A DNA stretch of 64,000 bases from an uncultured Paracoccaceae bacterium (GTDB lineage Bacteria; Pseudomonadota; Alphaproteobacteria; Rhodobacterales; Rhodobacteraceae), in assembly GCA_913061275.1 (NCBI GenBank), contig CAJXSR010000002.1, forward strand, positions 175,334 to 239,333, written 5' to 3'. Each line of letters begins with the position of its first letter. The stretch's first letter is position 1. Shown piece after piece: positions 55,297-64,000 of the stretch. The notes below the pieces were generated by a model. That model was not told the origin of the DNA. It worked only from the letters and a program-made list of their open reading frames with translations, and did not search any database. The translations under genes were made by a program, and so were the position numbers.

Positions 55297-56112
55297 GTGC
55301 GTTTCAGTCTATTTTGTACATTAAGTGTTCTATTAGTGGCATGTGGTGGCTCTAAACCACCTGTGTCTGAGGCTGTTGTGACACCAACTGTTGTCGCGAA
55401 ACCGAAGATAAGTGTCTCTACGATAAATGTTAAGTTTGGCGATACCGATCGGTATGACTGGGAAGGTCGGCGACCTTGGTCTTATCCGATCCACGGGATA
55501 GACGTATCTAAGTTTCAGGGCGACATTGATTGGGAAACTGCGCGAGAATCCGGTGTTAATTTTGCCTTTATAAAAGCCACAGAGGGTGGCGATCACTTGG
55601 ATGAAAAATTTGCAGAGAACTGGCAAGCGGCAGGGGATGCGAATGTGTTACGCGGGGCGTATCATTTTTATTATTTCTGTCGAACAGCATCAGAACAAGC
55701 ACAGTGGTTTATTCAAAATGTTCCCAAAGATGCCAAAGCTTTGCCGCCTGTTTTGGATATGGAATGGAACCATCAATCACGCAACTGTCGTTACAAACCA
55801 ACGCCTGCAAAAATCCGCCATGAAATACGGGTATATTTGGATACGGTCACAGCGCATTATGGTAAACGCCCGCTAATTTACGTAACGCCTGATTTTTATG
55901 ATGAGAATAAATTGTCGAGAATTAACGGTTATCAGTTCTGGTTGCGATCAGTGGCAAATCACCCTTCACAAATTTACCGTGGGCAGGAATGGGCGTTTTG
56001 GCAATATACAGGCACTGGTGAGGTGCCAGGTATTGAGGGAAATGTGGATTTAAACACATTTTCAGGCTCGGTTTCTGACTGGCAAACATGGGCCAGTCAC
56101 TATACCCAGTGA
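55297..56112 (+). CDS. GH25 muramidase lipoprotein
   Basis: 271 residues with a lipoprotein signal (VLLVAC, Cys16) and a GH25 lysozyme domain from about 65: GIDVSKFQGDIDWETAR (first catalytic Asp), FIKATEGGDHLD, GAYHFYYF and the DxE pair in VLDMEWN. It hydrolyses the peptidoglycan MurNAc-GlcNAc bond and is probably anchored to the envelope for wall remodelling. The start is GTG with AGGAG upstream. Confidence 0.93.
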   Translation: MRFSLFCTLSVLLVACGGSKPPVSEAVVTPTVVAKPKISVSTINVKFGDTDRYDWEGRRPWSYPIHGIDVSKFQGDIDWETARESGVNFAFIKATEGGDHLDEKFAENWQAAGDANVLRGAYHFYYFCRTASEQAQWFIQNVPKDAKALPPVLDMEWNHQSRNCRYKPTPAKIRHEIRVYLDTVTAHYGKRPLIYVTPDFYDENKLSRINGYQFWLRSVANHPSQIYRGQEWAFWQYTGTGEVPGIEGNVDLNTFSGSVSDWQTWASHYTQ

Positions 56113-56141
56113 CTTTGTTTTTTTTAAGAACCTACGTTATT

Positions 56142-56984
56142 TCAGCCCACTACAGTCAGGCGTTGTGACCCTAAGTTTTCAACTGTGAGTTCTACAATAT
56201 CGCCGTCTTGCAAAAACTGGGGTGTAGGTTTTTTACCCGCCCCAACCCCTTCTGGGGTACCTGTAGCGATGATGTCGCCCACGCGCAGTGTGAAATATTG
56301 GCTCATTGCGCTGATAATTTGGGCTACGGTAAATATCATGTCAGATGTGTTGGAATTTTGTTGCACCTCACCATTTACGGAACAGGACAGGTTCAGGTTT
56401 TGCGGGTCTGCAATTTCATCCGGTGTTACCAGATAAGGCCCAACAGGGCCGAATGTGGGTGCTGATTTGCCTTTAACCCACTGACCGCCTCGATTTTTTT
56501 GAAATTCACGTTCGGATACATCATTAATGGTGCAAAAAGCCGATATATAATCCAGCGCATCTGCTTCTGAAACGTATGAAGCTTCTTTGCCAATGACCAC
56601 ACCCAACTCTACTTCCCAATCTAGATGAGTTGACCCTTGCGGGGTTTTGATGGTGTCATACGGGCCGCTAAGGGCAGAGGTGGCTTTGTTAAAAATCAGT
56701 GGTTCTGGTGGCAATGTTGAGCCAGTTTCTGCTGCATGTTTGGCGTAGTTCAGGCCAATACAAAAGAAATTAGGCACGTCTGCCAATGCGCAGCCAATGC
56801 GTGGATTACCTTCGACGATGGGTAAGCTATTGATGTTGATGGATTTTAGATATTGCAAGGCAGATATAGCAACGGTTCCGCCTGAAAAGTCATCTGTATG
56901 GTTAGACAGATCACGAATGTTGCCTGTATCATCCAGACACCCCGGTTTTTCATGCCCTTTTGGCCCGTATCGTAGAAATTTCAT
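56142..56984 (-). CDS. Fumarylacetoacetate hydrolase-family protein
   Basis: 280 residues. The FAH catalytic domain fills about 65-280: GLNYAKHAAETG, then DWEVELGVVIGKEA (metal-binding Glu residues), NDVSEREFQ and GDIIATGTPEGVG. Members include fumarylpyruvate hydrolase, ureidoglycolate lyase and homoprotocatechuate isomerase; no pathway neighbours help to choose. It starts 11 bp after dcd on the same strand. Confidence 0.88.
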   Translation of the reverse strand: MKFLRYGPKGHEKPGCLDDTGNIRDLSNHTDDFSGGTVAISALQYLKSININSLPIVEGNPRIGCALADVPNFFCIGLNYAKHAAETGSTLPPEPLIFNKATSALSGPYDTIKTPQGSTHLDWEVELGVVIGKEASYVSEADALDYISAFCTINDVSEREFQKNRGGQWVKGKSAPTFGPVGPYLVTPDEIADPQNLNLSCSVNGEVQQNSNTSDMIFTVAQIISAMSQYFTLRVGDIIATGTPEGVGAGKKPTPQFLQDGDIVELTVENLGSQRLTVVG

Positions 56985-56994
56985 TAGTACGCTC

Positions 56995-58080
56995 CTATGG
57001 AGTTTTGAAGTGTTTGGATAGTTTCAATCCTTGACCTTGGTAGTTAGAATTCAGGTCCGCCCCGTAAAGAATATCTGGTACTTCGGCCATATATTCATAA
57101 ACCAAACGCCCAACAGATTGGCCGTGTTCTAAGGCAAAGGGGGCCTCATGGCAGCGCACTTCCAACACGCCGCGTGATCCTTTGCCACCCGCACTTGCAT
57201 TGCCAAAACCGGGATCAAAGAAACCTGCATAATGTACCCGAAATTCACCGACCATTGCCAAATAAGGGGCCATTTCGGCGGCGCAATTAGGCGGGATGTG
57301 AACCGCTTCACGACTGACCAGAATGTAGAACGCACCTGGATCAAGAATGATACGGCCGTTTTCGACGATAACAGGTGCCCAGTATTCGGATGGGTCGTAG
57401 TGGTTAATAAGATCAAGGTCGATCAGACCAGTATGCGGTTTGGCACGATATCCAACAAGTCCGTTTGGAAGGTCAAGATCAACCGAAAAGCCTAAACCTT
57501 GGTCGATTTGCGCAGGCCCGTCGACAAGCCCGATGTCATCATGCAGCACTTGCAGCCATTCGTCGTTCAATATGGTTTGGCCGCGCCTGAAACGAGTTTG
57601 GTTCAAGCGCATTCCTGGGCGTACCAATACAGAAAACGAACGCGGGCTTATCTCTGCATAAAGCGGCCCTGAGTAGCCTGCTTCAATGCGATCAAACTCA
57701 ATACCATTGTCGGTAATAAGGCGCGTAAACAGATCGACGCGCCCTGTTGAACTTTTTGCGTTGGCTACGGCATTAACGTCATGGGGCAGGTTCAGGCTTT
57801 CCATTAAAGGTACGACATATACGCAGCCTTTTTCCAAAACCGCACCTTGAGTAAGGTCGATTTTGTGCATTTCAAATTCGCGCAAGCGTGCCGATACAGT
57901 ATTGTTTGCACCCGCCAGAAAAGATGCGCGCACACGATATGCAATATTTCCCAATCGCAGATCAAGGCTTGCTGGTTGAATTTGCCCGTTATGAAGAGGG
58001 TTGCTGACAGTGATTTGGCCACTCTCAAGCATAGCATTAATTGCTTGTGATGGCAGTACACCCTGAGTTGGTTTTGACAT
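56995..58080 (-). CDS. dcd: dCTP deaminase, long form
   Basis: Deaminates dCTP to dUTP. 361 residues, nearly twice the E. coli enzyme (193); long forms with two dUTPase-like halves occur in alphaproteobacteria. Seen: IQPASLDLRLG, NAKSSTGRVDLFTRLI and GYSGPLYAEISPRSF in the first half and GFFDPGFGNASAGGKGSRGVLEVR in the second. The ATG at 58080 has GGGGGGA just upstream. It leads dcd-FAH. Confidence 0.9.
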   Translation of the reverse strand: MSKPTQGVLPSQAINAMLESGQITVSNPLHNGQIQPASLDLRLGNIAYRVRASFLAGANNTVSARLREFEMHKIDLTQGAVLEKGCVYVVPLMESLNLPHDVNAVANAKSSTGRVDLFTRLITDNGIEFDRIEAGYSGPLYAEISPRSFSVLVRPGMRLNQTRFRRGQTILNDEWLQVLHDDIGLVDGPAQIDQGLGFSVDLDLPNGLVGYRAKPHTGLIDLDLINHYDPSEYWAPVIVENGRIILDPGAFYILVSREAVHIPPNCAAEMAPYLAMVGEFRVHYAGFFDPGFGNASAGGKGSRGVLEVRCHEAPFALEHGQSVGRLVYEYMAEVPDILYGADLNSNYQGQGLKLSKHFKTP

Positions 58081-58120
58081 AGTCCCCCCGATGTGTCGGC
58101 CCTGCATTTGCAGGTTGTTT

Positions 58121-58197
58121 TGGTCGGGCTAGTAGGACTCGAACCTACGACCTCTCGTCCCCCAGACGAACGCGCTACCAGGCTGCGCTATAGCCCG
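58121..58197 (-). tRNA. tRNA-Pro (anticodon GGG)
   Basis: 77 nt with encoded CCA on the minus strand. Acceptor arms CGGGCTA and TAGCCCG pair fully; anticodon loop CTGGGGG gives GGG; T-loop GGTTCGAGTCC is regular. It lies between merR and dcd, in the same direction as both. Confidence 0.97.
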
Positions 58198-58242
58198 ACT
58201 AAAGCTGGTTATATCGTGGTTTGGGGGCTGTGCAAGCGCGTT

Positions 58243-58884
58243 CTATCGTCCTGCACCTGTGCGACGCATATTATTGCGAACCATTTTTAAACTATAATAA
58301 AAGGCTTCAATATCCTGCATATCTTTAGTGGATATTTCATGTGCTTTTTTCAACGTATCTGGGAAGCTGGAAATCACAAGGCTGGCTTCTTCAGCACTAG
58401 CCTTGAATGTTACTTCTTGTGGTTTCTTTGCCGGCAATTCTAGGCTTTCACTTAAAACCAAAGGTGCTTCTTTGGGTTGGGGTGGCACTTGCACAGGTTC
58501 ACGTAAGGCCATTGGATCTACTGACGGTTTTACGTGTGCCTGTACTGGTGTGGGTTGTTGTGCTGGTGGAGATGCTTCGGTAGCTTTCTTTTTGATAGTT
58601 ACCGTCAGACCCACTGGTACTGACATAGATTGTACATGCTTTATACCTTTTTCACGCAACAGATTTTGTACGCCTTTTATGGTAATCCCGTCTTCATGCA
58701 GCAATTTTTTGATACCCCCTAGCAACAGCATATCTATCGGGCGGTAATAGCGTCTGCCGCCTGCGCGTTTAACGGGTTTTATTTGTGGGAATCTGCTTTC
58801 CCAGAAACGCAGCACATGGGCAGGCGTATCCAGCCATTCAGCAACCTCTGTTATGGTACGAAAAGCGTCGGGCGACTTATCCAT
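58243..58884 (-). CDS. MerR-family transcriptional regulator
   Basis: 213 residues. An N-terminal MerR helix-turn-helix ([25 protein letters not shown], then [16 protein letters not shown]) at about 10-80, a dimer helix, then a Pro/Ala/Lys-rich variable tail. The HTH plus GGRRYYRP is typical of the MerR copy that follows ihfA in alphaproteobacteria. The effector is unknown. The gene is 12 bp after ihfA. Confidence 0.9.
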   Translation of the reverse strand: MDKSPDAFRTITEVAEWLDTPAHVLRFWESRFPQIKPVKRAGGRRYYRPIDMLLLGGIKKLLHEDGITIKGVQNLLREKGIKHVQSMSVPVGLTVTIKKKATEASPPAQQPTPVQAHVKPSVDPMALREPVQVPPQPKEAPLVLSESLELPAKKPQEVTFKASAEEASLVISSFPDTLKKAHEISTKDMQDIEAFYYSLKMVRNNMRRTGAGR

Positions 58885-58896
58885 TTTACTGCCTAT

Positions 58897-59196
58897 TTAT
58901 TTGTTTCCTGACGAAACACGGTCTTTCATTAGATGAGATGGGCGAAATGTCAGAACGCGGCGTGGTGTGATTGGTACTTCTTCGCCGGTTTTAGGATTGC
59001 GGCCAACACGGGCCTTTTTGTCTCGTAAGCTAAAAGTGCCAAAAGATGAGATTTTGACGTTTTCGCCTGAAACCAAAGCGTCTGACACATGTCCAAGAAC
59101 AGTTTCGACCAAATCTGAAGATTCGTTTCTTGATAGGCCAACTTCTTTAAAAACAGCTTCGCCTAAGTCCATTCTGGTTAATGTCTTGTCGCTCAT
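58897..59196 (-). CDS. ihfA: Integration host factor alpha subunit
   Basis: DNA-bending nucleoid protein used in recombination, replication and transcription. 99 residues; signatures are the N-terminal [50 protein letters not shown] with the conserved Pro of the DNA-intercalating tip, and the basic tail. Lies between fabH and merR, 88 bp after fabH. Confidence 0.95.
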   Translation of the reverse strand: MSDKTLTRMDLGEAVFKEVGLSRNESSDLVETVLGHVSDALVSGENVKISSFGTFSLRDKKARVGRNPKTGEEVPITPRRVLTFRPSHLMKDRVSSGNK

Positions 59197-59284
59197 GATA
59201 AATTCTCCCCGATCATCACTAAAGACTAATGAAAATTGTTATTACGAGTCAACAAGTTCTGTTGTTTTTATTGGGTTTTGGCAG

Positions 59285-60262
59285 TTACCAGCGCAAAACA
59301 ATAGAACCCCAAGCCAAACCACCACCGATTGCTTCGGTTAGAATCAGGTCATTTTGCTTTATTTGGCCACGTTTCTTGGCAACTGACATAGCTAGGGGAA
59401 TCGATGCAGCCGATGTATTGCCGTGATCTTGCACAGTCACAACAATCCGTTCCATGGGTACACGCAGTTTTTGTGCAGTGTTTCTGATGATCCTTAGGTT
59501 TGCCTGATGGGGTACAACCCATGTTACATCGTCAATACCTAGCCCAGCTTTTTCCAAAGCAAATTCGCCTGATGAAGCCAGTTTTGTTACCGCGTGTTTG
59601 AACACTTCGCGGCCTTCCATTTTTAAAACCCCTGTGGTCTGGGTGGAAGATACCCCACCATCCACATATAAAATATCATTATATGTACCGTCAGATTGTA
59701 GATCACACGCCAGTATTCCACGATCAGTGGTTGTGCCTTCGCCTGATTGGGCTTCAAGGATCACAGCACCTGCGCCATCACCAAATAACACACATGTGGT
59801 GCGGTCATTCCAGTCCATAATCCGTGAAAAAGTTTCGGCACCTATGACTAAAATACGTGTCGCTTGGCCTGACACAATCAGTGAATTTGCCATTGTCATA
59901 GCATAGGCAAAGCCCGCGCAAACGGCCTGTAAATCAAAGGCAAAGCCTGTTCGAATACCTAGCTTTGCCTGTAGTTTTGTCGCTGTGGACGGAAAAGTTT
60001 GATCGGGTGTTGATGTGGCTAAAACGATGGCATCTATATCTGCGGCTTCAATACCAGCATCGCGTATGGCATCTATTGCCGCATGATAGGCTAAATCGGA
60101 TGTGAATTCGCCGTCTGCCGCAAAATGGCGGCGTTGAATACCTGTTCTTGCCTGTATCCACTCATCACTGGTTTCAAGCCACTTTTCAAATTCTGAATTT
60201 TCGACAACTCGGCTGGGTAGATAATGACCTATGCCTATGGGGACTGCTCGGATTACACTCAT
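59285..60262 (-). CDS. fabH: Beta-ketoacyl-ACP synthase III
   Basis: Starts fatty-acid synthesis by condensing acetyl-CoA with malonyl-ACP. 325 residues; catalytic triad C115 (LQAVCAGFAYAM), H252 (VPHQANLRI) and N282 (DHGNTSAAS). It follows plsX by 19 bp in the conserved rpmF-plsX-fabH-ihfA-merR order. Confidence 0.96.
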   Translation of the reverse strand: MSVIRAVPIGIGHYLPSRVVENSEFEKWLETSDEWIQARTGIQRRHFAADGEFTSDLAYHAAIDAIRDAGIEAADIDAIVLATSTPDQTFPSTATKLQAKLGIRTGFAFDLQAVCAGFAYAMTMANSLIVSGQATRILVIGAETFSRIMDWNDRTTCVLFGDGAGAVILEAQSGEGTTTDRGILACDLQSDGTYNDILYVDGGVSSTQTTGVLKMEGREVFKHAVTKLASSGEFALEKAGLGIDDVTWVVPHQANLRIIRNTAQKLRVPMERIVVTVQDHGNTSAASIPLAMSVAKKRGQIKQNDLILTEAIGGGLAWGSIVLRW

Positions 60263-60281
60263 GAGTTGTACCTTTTTATTT

Positions 60282-61370
60282 TTAAGTTTTCGACGTTACT
60301 GTTTCTGCGGGCGCAGAACCAGAGGTAACGCGAGCTGCCAGACGGCCTGTAAAGTCGTTCTTTGCCAGCCTGTAAGCCAGATTGATTGCGGCGGCAAAAC
60401 CGTTTGCATCCGCACCACCATGTGATTTCACGACAGTGCCGTTTAAGCCAAGAAATACACCACCATTTGAACGCCGAGGGTCGATTTTTATACTAAGCTT
60501 ACGCAATGCGCCATATGCAAGCAAGGCGCCCAGCATGGCTAACGGGGTTTGCTTGAAAGTTTGGCGCAACAGCTTGCGTACCTGTGTTGCGGTGCCTTCA
60601 GCTGCTTTCAGAGCGACATTGCCTGTAAACCCATCTGTGACAATTACATCAACTTTATCAGACGGAATATCACCACCTTCAACGAATCCTACAAACTCGT
60701 AGTTCGCTTTTTCGGCCTGTTCTGCGATGCGTTCATGCGCTTCTTTTAATTCAACACGGCCTTTATGTTCTTCGGTGCCTACATTTAGCAGACCGATTCT
60801 GGGGCGTTTTACATCCAATCCGTTACGGGCGTAAGAAACGCCCATTAGGGCATATTGCAATAAATCGGATGCTTCGGCGCGAATATCGGCCCCGACATCT
60901 AACATGATATTTGACCCTTGCGGATTTTCCGAGGGCCAAAGAATAGCAATAGCGGGGCGGTTAATGCCTGGGGCTTTGCGAAGCCGTATCATGGATACAG
61001 CCATTAAAGCGCCCGTATTTCCGCAAGAAACCGCCGCTTGTGCCTGCTTGTCGCGCACAGATTCTATACTGCTCCACATGCTGGTATTTTTGCCGTGCCG
61101 CATGACATGGCTGGGCTTGTCATCCATCCCAACAGCTTCATCGCAATGGCGTATTTCGCAGCTTGATGATAAACTTGAATACTTTGAAAGAAGCCGTTTT
61201 ATTTCAACTTCATCGCCGTGAACTATAAACTTAACATCTTGGTTTTGCTTAAAAAAAACCTGCATTCCTGCAATAACTGCAGTTGCACCTAAATCGCCGC
61301 CCATGGCGTCGATTGATAGAACAATTTGTTCAGTATTGTTGGGGCTGACTTTATTTATGTCCTCTGACAT
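60282..61370 (-). CDS. plsX: Phosphate acyltransferase PlsX
   Basis: Converts acyl-ACP to acyl-phosphate for phospholipid synthesis. 362 residues with IVLSIDAMGGDLGATAVIAGM at the N-terminus, ALMAVSMIRLRKAPGINRPAIA, and the C-terminal GLNGTVVKSHGGADANGFAAAI. The ATG at 61370 is preferred over a TTG one codon upstream. It is 23 bp after rpmF. Confidence 0.96.
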   Translation of the reverse strand: MSEDINKVSPNNTEQIVLSIDAMGGDLGATAVIAGMQVFFKQNQDVKFIVHGDEVEIKRLLSKYSSLSSSCEIRHCDEAVGMDDKPSHVMRHGKNTSMWSSIESVRDKQAQAAVSCGNTGALMAVSMIRLRKAPGINRPAIAILWPSENPQGSNIMLDVGADIRAEASDLLQYALMGVSYARNGLDVKRPRIGLLNVGTEEHKGRVELKEAHERIAEQAEKANYEFVGFVEGGDIPSDKVDVIVTDGFTGNVALKAAEGTATQVRKLLRQTFKQTPLAMLGALLAYGALRKLSIKIDPRRSNGGVFLGLNGTVVKSHGGADANGFAAAINLAYRLAKNDFTGRLAARVTSGSAPAETVTSKT

Positions 61371-61393
61371 CAAAGATCAGCCCAACTGCATTT

Positions 61394-61600
61394 CTATGCC
61401 GCGTCGTCGTCTAGTTCGATGTCGTCAGCTACTGAAATGACCTGACGGTCGTCGTAATGACCACAAGCAGAACAAACGTGGTGTGGACGTTTTAGTTCGC
61501 CACAGTTCGCACACTCATTTGGGTTGCCAGCAACCAAAGAATCATGTGACCGACGGTTGCCGCGACGTGATCGTGTAATTTTACTTTTAGGGACAGCCAT
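61394..61600 (-). CDS. rpmF: 50S ribosomal protein L32
   Basis: 68 residues. [20 protein letters not shown] is the hallmark start, and CANCGE...CSACGHY provides four Cys for zinc, so this is the zinc-binding form. The ATG at 61600 is chosen for this N-terminus. First of the rpmF-plsX-fabH-ihfA-merR group. Confidence 0.97.
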   Translation of the reverse strand: MAVPKSKITRSRRGNRRSHDSLVAGNPNECANCGELKRPHHVCSACGHYDDRQVISVADDIELDDDAA

Positions 61601-61746
61601 GTCTCTCAACCTTTGATGTATGCGGGGAAAACCCCATTTTAGCGTTCTTTAAGATACTGGAACCACTCCAGATAGGCCTAAAAAGCACCCTTGTGTAAGA
61701 GCCGCAAAATACAATGAAATTCGAACTCTGCAAGGCCTTTTTTAGT

Positions 61747-62298
61747 CTATTTACCTTCTTTGGTTAACTTATCCTTTAATTCTGCTAATGACGCAAATGG
61801 TTTCGCATCTTCATCCGTCATTGGCTTGTCCCCAGGTTTAGTAAAAACAGAGGTCTCAAGCTTTGCATCTGACGCTCTTGGATAGTCTGGTAAAGCCAAA
61901 ACGATGGCTTCTATGGCAATGGTTGCAAGATCAATTTCGTCGCTTAAAGGCTCTATTGTCTCATCTTCGGCCATCTCTACAACATTTTCAGTATCGTTAT
62001 ATTTGAAATCGGCGGCATAGGTTAGAGTCACTGTGGTATCAATACGTGTCTGAACAGGTTCTAGCGTTACAACGCATGGCTGAATGACCGTGGCACCTAC
62101 GGTTGCGGTTAAGACCCAATCTTTATCGCCCGATGGGCTTATTTTACCCTGTATGCGCATTTTCTTTACGGAAGTCGCAGATATAAGTGCGGCAACGCTT
62201 GCCGCCTGTTCGGTCGTAAACGTGACGTTAAAAGGCATGCTTTTTGCCTTTGGGATGTCACTAATACGTAAAGGATGGGTGATTTTTGGGTTTGGCAT
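61747..62298 (-). CDS. DUF177 (YceD) family protein
   Basis: 183 residues of the YceD/DUF177 family, which is linked to 23S rRNA processing and usually precedes rpmF, as here. Seen: the central CVVTLEPVQTRIDTTVTLTY motif with its single Cys, the acidic EMAEDETIEPLSDEIDLATIAIEAIVLALPDYPR segment and a Lys-rich tail. The start MPNPKITHPLRI is inferred; the frame runs a further 51 codons upstream without family resemblance. It is divergent from bamE. Confidence 0.88.
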   Translation of the reverse strand: MPNPKITHPLRISDIPKAKSMPFNVTFTTEQAASVAALISATSVKKMRIQGKISPSGDKDWVLTATVGATVIQPCVVTLEPVQTRIDTTVTLTYAADFKYNDTENVVEMAEDETIEPLSDEIDLATIAIEAIVLALPDYPRASDAKLETSVFTKPGDKPMTDEDAKPFASLAELKDKLTKEGK

Positions 62299-62402
62299 CG
62301 TTATTCTGGCTTTAATCGGTTGCGATTTGTTACAAGTTATTTGATTGTAGAGCATGGTCACGTTATGTGAACAAGAGTGAATAAAAATATAAAGGCGTCC
62401 CG

Positions 62403-62867
62403 ATGAGCAGTTTTTCGGTAAAAGCAATAAAAACACTGTCATGTGCAACATGTATAGCTATTCTGGTAAATTGTTCGGCCACTTTTAAATATCACGGATA
62501 TGCACCAGATGATATTGCTTTGGCAGACGTGATTGTGGGGGCTGATACCCGTGAAACCGTTGAAGAAATCATTGGCAAGCCTTCTAGTTCAGGTGTTTTA
62601 GAAGATAGCAGTTGGTATTATGTTTCTACAAAAGTACGCCACTATACATACAAAGCACCAACGGCGATTGAACGGCAGCTTGTTGCGGTTTCGTTTGATG
62701 ATTCTGGTGTGGTCGAGAATATCGAACGTTTCGGCTTAGCAGATGGTCGTGTGGTAACATTGAACCGCCGCGTAACGGATCTGCCTGTAAAAGGGCCAAG
62801 TGCTTTAAGTCAGATTATCAGCAACATTGGTGTCTTTGATCTGGGTCAACAGGTGAACGAAGAATAA
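62403..62867 (+). CDS. bamE: Outer membrane assembly lipoprotein BamE
   Basis: Small subunit of the BAM complex that inserts outer-membrane beta-barrels. 154 residues with a lipoprotein signal (AILVNC, Cys24) and the SmpA/OmlA fold: TVEEIIGKPSSSGVLEDSSWYYVS and LVAVSFDDSGVVENIE. It is divergent from the DUF177 gene over about 100 bp and convergent with msrB, 2 bp apart. Confidence 0.9.
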   Translation: MSSFSVKAIKTLSCATCIAILVNCSATFKYHGYAPDDIALADVIVGADTRETVEEIIGKPSSSGVLEDSSWYYVSTKVRHYTYKAPTAIERQLVAVSFDDSGVVENIERFGLADGRVVTLNRRVTDLPVKGPSALSQIISNIGVFDLGQQVNEE

Positions 62868-62869
62868 AC

Positions 62870-63265
62870 CTAATCAGTTTCCGAAATTTTCAATGCAACG
62901 CCGTTCATACAATAGCGTAAACCCGTTGGTTGTGGGCCGTCTGGAAATACATGACCTAAATGTGCATCACAACGCGCGCAAAGAATTTCTGTTCGGCGCA
63001 TGAAAAAACCATTATCGGCACGTTCAACGACTGCTGTTTCAGAAATAGGTTGGAAAAATGACGGCCAGCCTGTGCCTGAATCGAACTTGGATGATGGCTC
63101 AAAGAGGGGCGCATCACAACAAACGCATAGAAACGGTTGATCTTGTTTGGGGAAGTTATCATTGCTGAATGCACGTTCAGTGCCGTGCTTTCGCGTAACT
63201 TTATAGGCCAGATCACTAAGCTGTTCGCGCCATTCTTGATCTGTCTTTTCAACCTTTTGGGTCAT
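62870..63265 (-). CDS. msrB: Peptide methionine-R-sulfoxide reductase
   Basis: Repairs oxidised Met residues. 131 residues; two zinc CxxC pairs (CVCCDAP and CARCDAH), the FDSGTGWPSF motif and the catalytic Cys in LRYCMNGVAL. Single-domain, cytoplasmic. Convergent with bamE. Confidence 0.95.
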   Translation of the reverse strand: MTQKVEKTDQEWREQLSDLAYKVTRKHGTERAFSNDNFPKQDQPFLCVCCDAPLFEPSSKFDSGTGWPSFFQPISETAVVERADNGFFMRRTEILCARCDAHLGHVFPDGPQPTGLRYCMNGVALKISETD

Positions 63266-63364
63266 TTGCGAATTTCCTTTTGATTTATGGAAGTTACTAG
63301 TGTCTTTGTATATGTAGTAGGTGATTTGAAAAAGCCTAGTAAAATAATTTTGTGCAGCGGGTAA

Positions 63365-63971
63365 ATGAACGAAACCTTTAAATATAGTGCCAGATTAGCT
63401 GCATCGGAAAAGGATGTGCGCAAAACGCAAATATTGCGCAGTAAGTTTTACAATATACTTACCGATGATAGCGCTTTGGACAGCGATATATTTGACGCAA
63501 AGTGTAAACATGTTTTGATTGAAAGCATAGCAACAGGCGAATTACATGCCTGTTTTCGTTTTATGTATTTTGCAAAAGGTGACCGTATTGATACCAGCTA
63601 TTCAGCGCAATATTACGACTTAAGCAGATTAAAAACATATGAACAGCCGATGATCGAAATAGGCCGATTTTGTGTAAGTAGTGATGTACAAGATTACGAA
63701 CCGTATAGGGTCGCGTGGGCGTATTTAACGGCATATATTGACCGAAATGATATATCTATGATGTTTGGCTGTTCGTCTTTTTACGGAATTGATGCTGAGA
63801 AATATACAGATGCTTTTGCTTTGTTAAATGATCGGCATTTGGCCCCTGAAATATGGAAACCGCAGGTGAAATCAGATGAAGTTATTGTTTTTTCTAGTTA
63901 CTTACTAGGGCGTGAACCTGATTTGAAAAAGGCAAATAAAAATTTGCCATCCTTATTACGCAGTTATTTGG
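63365..63971 (+). CDS. olsB: Ornithine-acyl-ACP N-acyltransferase-like (OlsB), truncated by adapter
   Basis: At least 202 codons of a GNAT-like N-acyltransferase. SYSAQYYDLSRL, MIEIGRFCV, FGCSSFYGIDAEKYTDAFALL and the WKPQVKS segment match OlsB, which makes lyso-ornithine lipid, a phosphate-free membrane lipid common in marine Rhodobacterales. The true 3' part is missing: from 63972 the sequence is Nextera adapter, whose translation would end SYTHLTLP. ATG at 63365. The expected partner olsA is not in the window. Confidence 0.85.
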
Positions 63972-64000
63972 CTGTCTCTTATACACATCTGACGCTGCCG
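63972..64000 (+). other. Illumina Nextera adapter, not genomic
   Basis: The stretch begins CTGTCTCTTATACACATCT, the Tn5 mosaic-end sequence used in Nextera libraries, and goes on into GACGCTGCCG, the read-through adapter. It interrupts the OlsB reading frame. Confidence 0.93.

Overview
The window looks like chromosomal DNA of a marine alphaproteobacterium of the order Rhodobacterales (Roseobacter group). Support comes from lineage-typical gene sets: soxBDAG sarcosine oxidase, ccmI-ruvX-DUF1289, nagZ-scpA-scpB, rpmF-plsX-fabH-ihfA-merR, a DksA with a one-cysteine zinc-finger region, a B12-dependent class II ribonucleotide reductase and a long dCTP deaminase. Base composition is AT-richer than most cultured roseobacters. 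I cannot name a genus from sequence alone.

Layout. 1-5.4 kb: the 5' two thirds of pepN (minus strand, running off the window), then malate synthase G, a GlcG-like protein and a glutamine-amidotransferase-type hydrolase. 5.4-12.3 kb: a minus-strand run dgt, argS, SPOR protein, nagZ, scpA, scpB and two small unknown genes (cell division, chromosome segregation, wall recycling). 12.3-16.6 kb: A-type Fe-S carrier, sulfotransferase, xthA, a frameshifted ArsR regulator, a FAD monooxygenase and dksA. 16.7-21.9 kb: MoxR ATPase, DUF2927 lipoprotein, small membrane protein, VWA protein, M48 peptidase and a BLUF blue-light sensor. 21.9-24.7 kb: PIN protein, RlmI-type methyltransferase, lipoprotein and a 55-residue protein. 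24.9-30.1 kb: soxBDAG. 30.2-34.9 kb: ccmI-ruvX-DUF1289, a PhyH-like oxygenase, a TauE/SafE permease and dusA.

34.8-37.4 kb is the accessory part. The dusA N-terminus is replaced, and a relic of a dusA 5' end lies about 2.5 kb upstream on the same strand, with an 11-bp identical core at both junctions. In between are a PrtN-family regulator and an exported WG-repeat protein preceded by eight 7-bp tandem repeats. No integrase is present. I read this as a decayed or non-autonomous dusA-integrated element.

37.5-44 kb: glyoxalase I, PQQ-type sugar dehydrogenase, a trans-sulfuration enzyme, gpt, fabI, pdxH, a two-domain cold-shock protein, a DUF192 protein and tRNA-Pro(TGG). 44-53 kb: nrdJ with candidate NrdR boxes, an MFS permease, a MetE-core protein, a 3-hydroxyisobutyrate-dehydrogenase-like enzyme and SelO. 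53-58.2 kb: bioY, pyrE, an acetyltransferase, a GH25 lysozyme lipoprotein, a FAH-family protein, dcd and tRNA-Pro(GGG). 58.2-64 kb: merR, ihfA, fabH, plsX, rpmF, DUF177, bamE, msrB and a truncated olsB-like gene. The last about 29 bases (from 63972) match the Illumina Nextera transposase adapter and are not genomic.

The genes are mostly housekeeping: fatty-acid and phospholipid synthesis, nucleotide metabolism, C1/methylamine-linked catabolism, cytochrome c maturation and envelope maintenance. All functional calls come from reading the sequence and from remembered family features; no database search was run.
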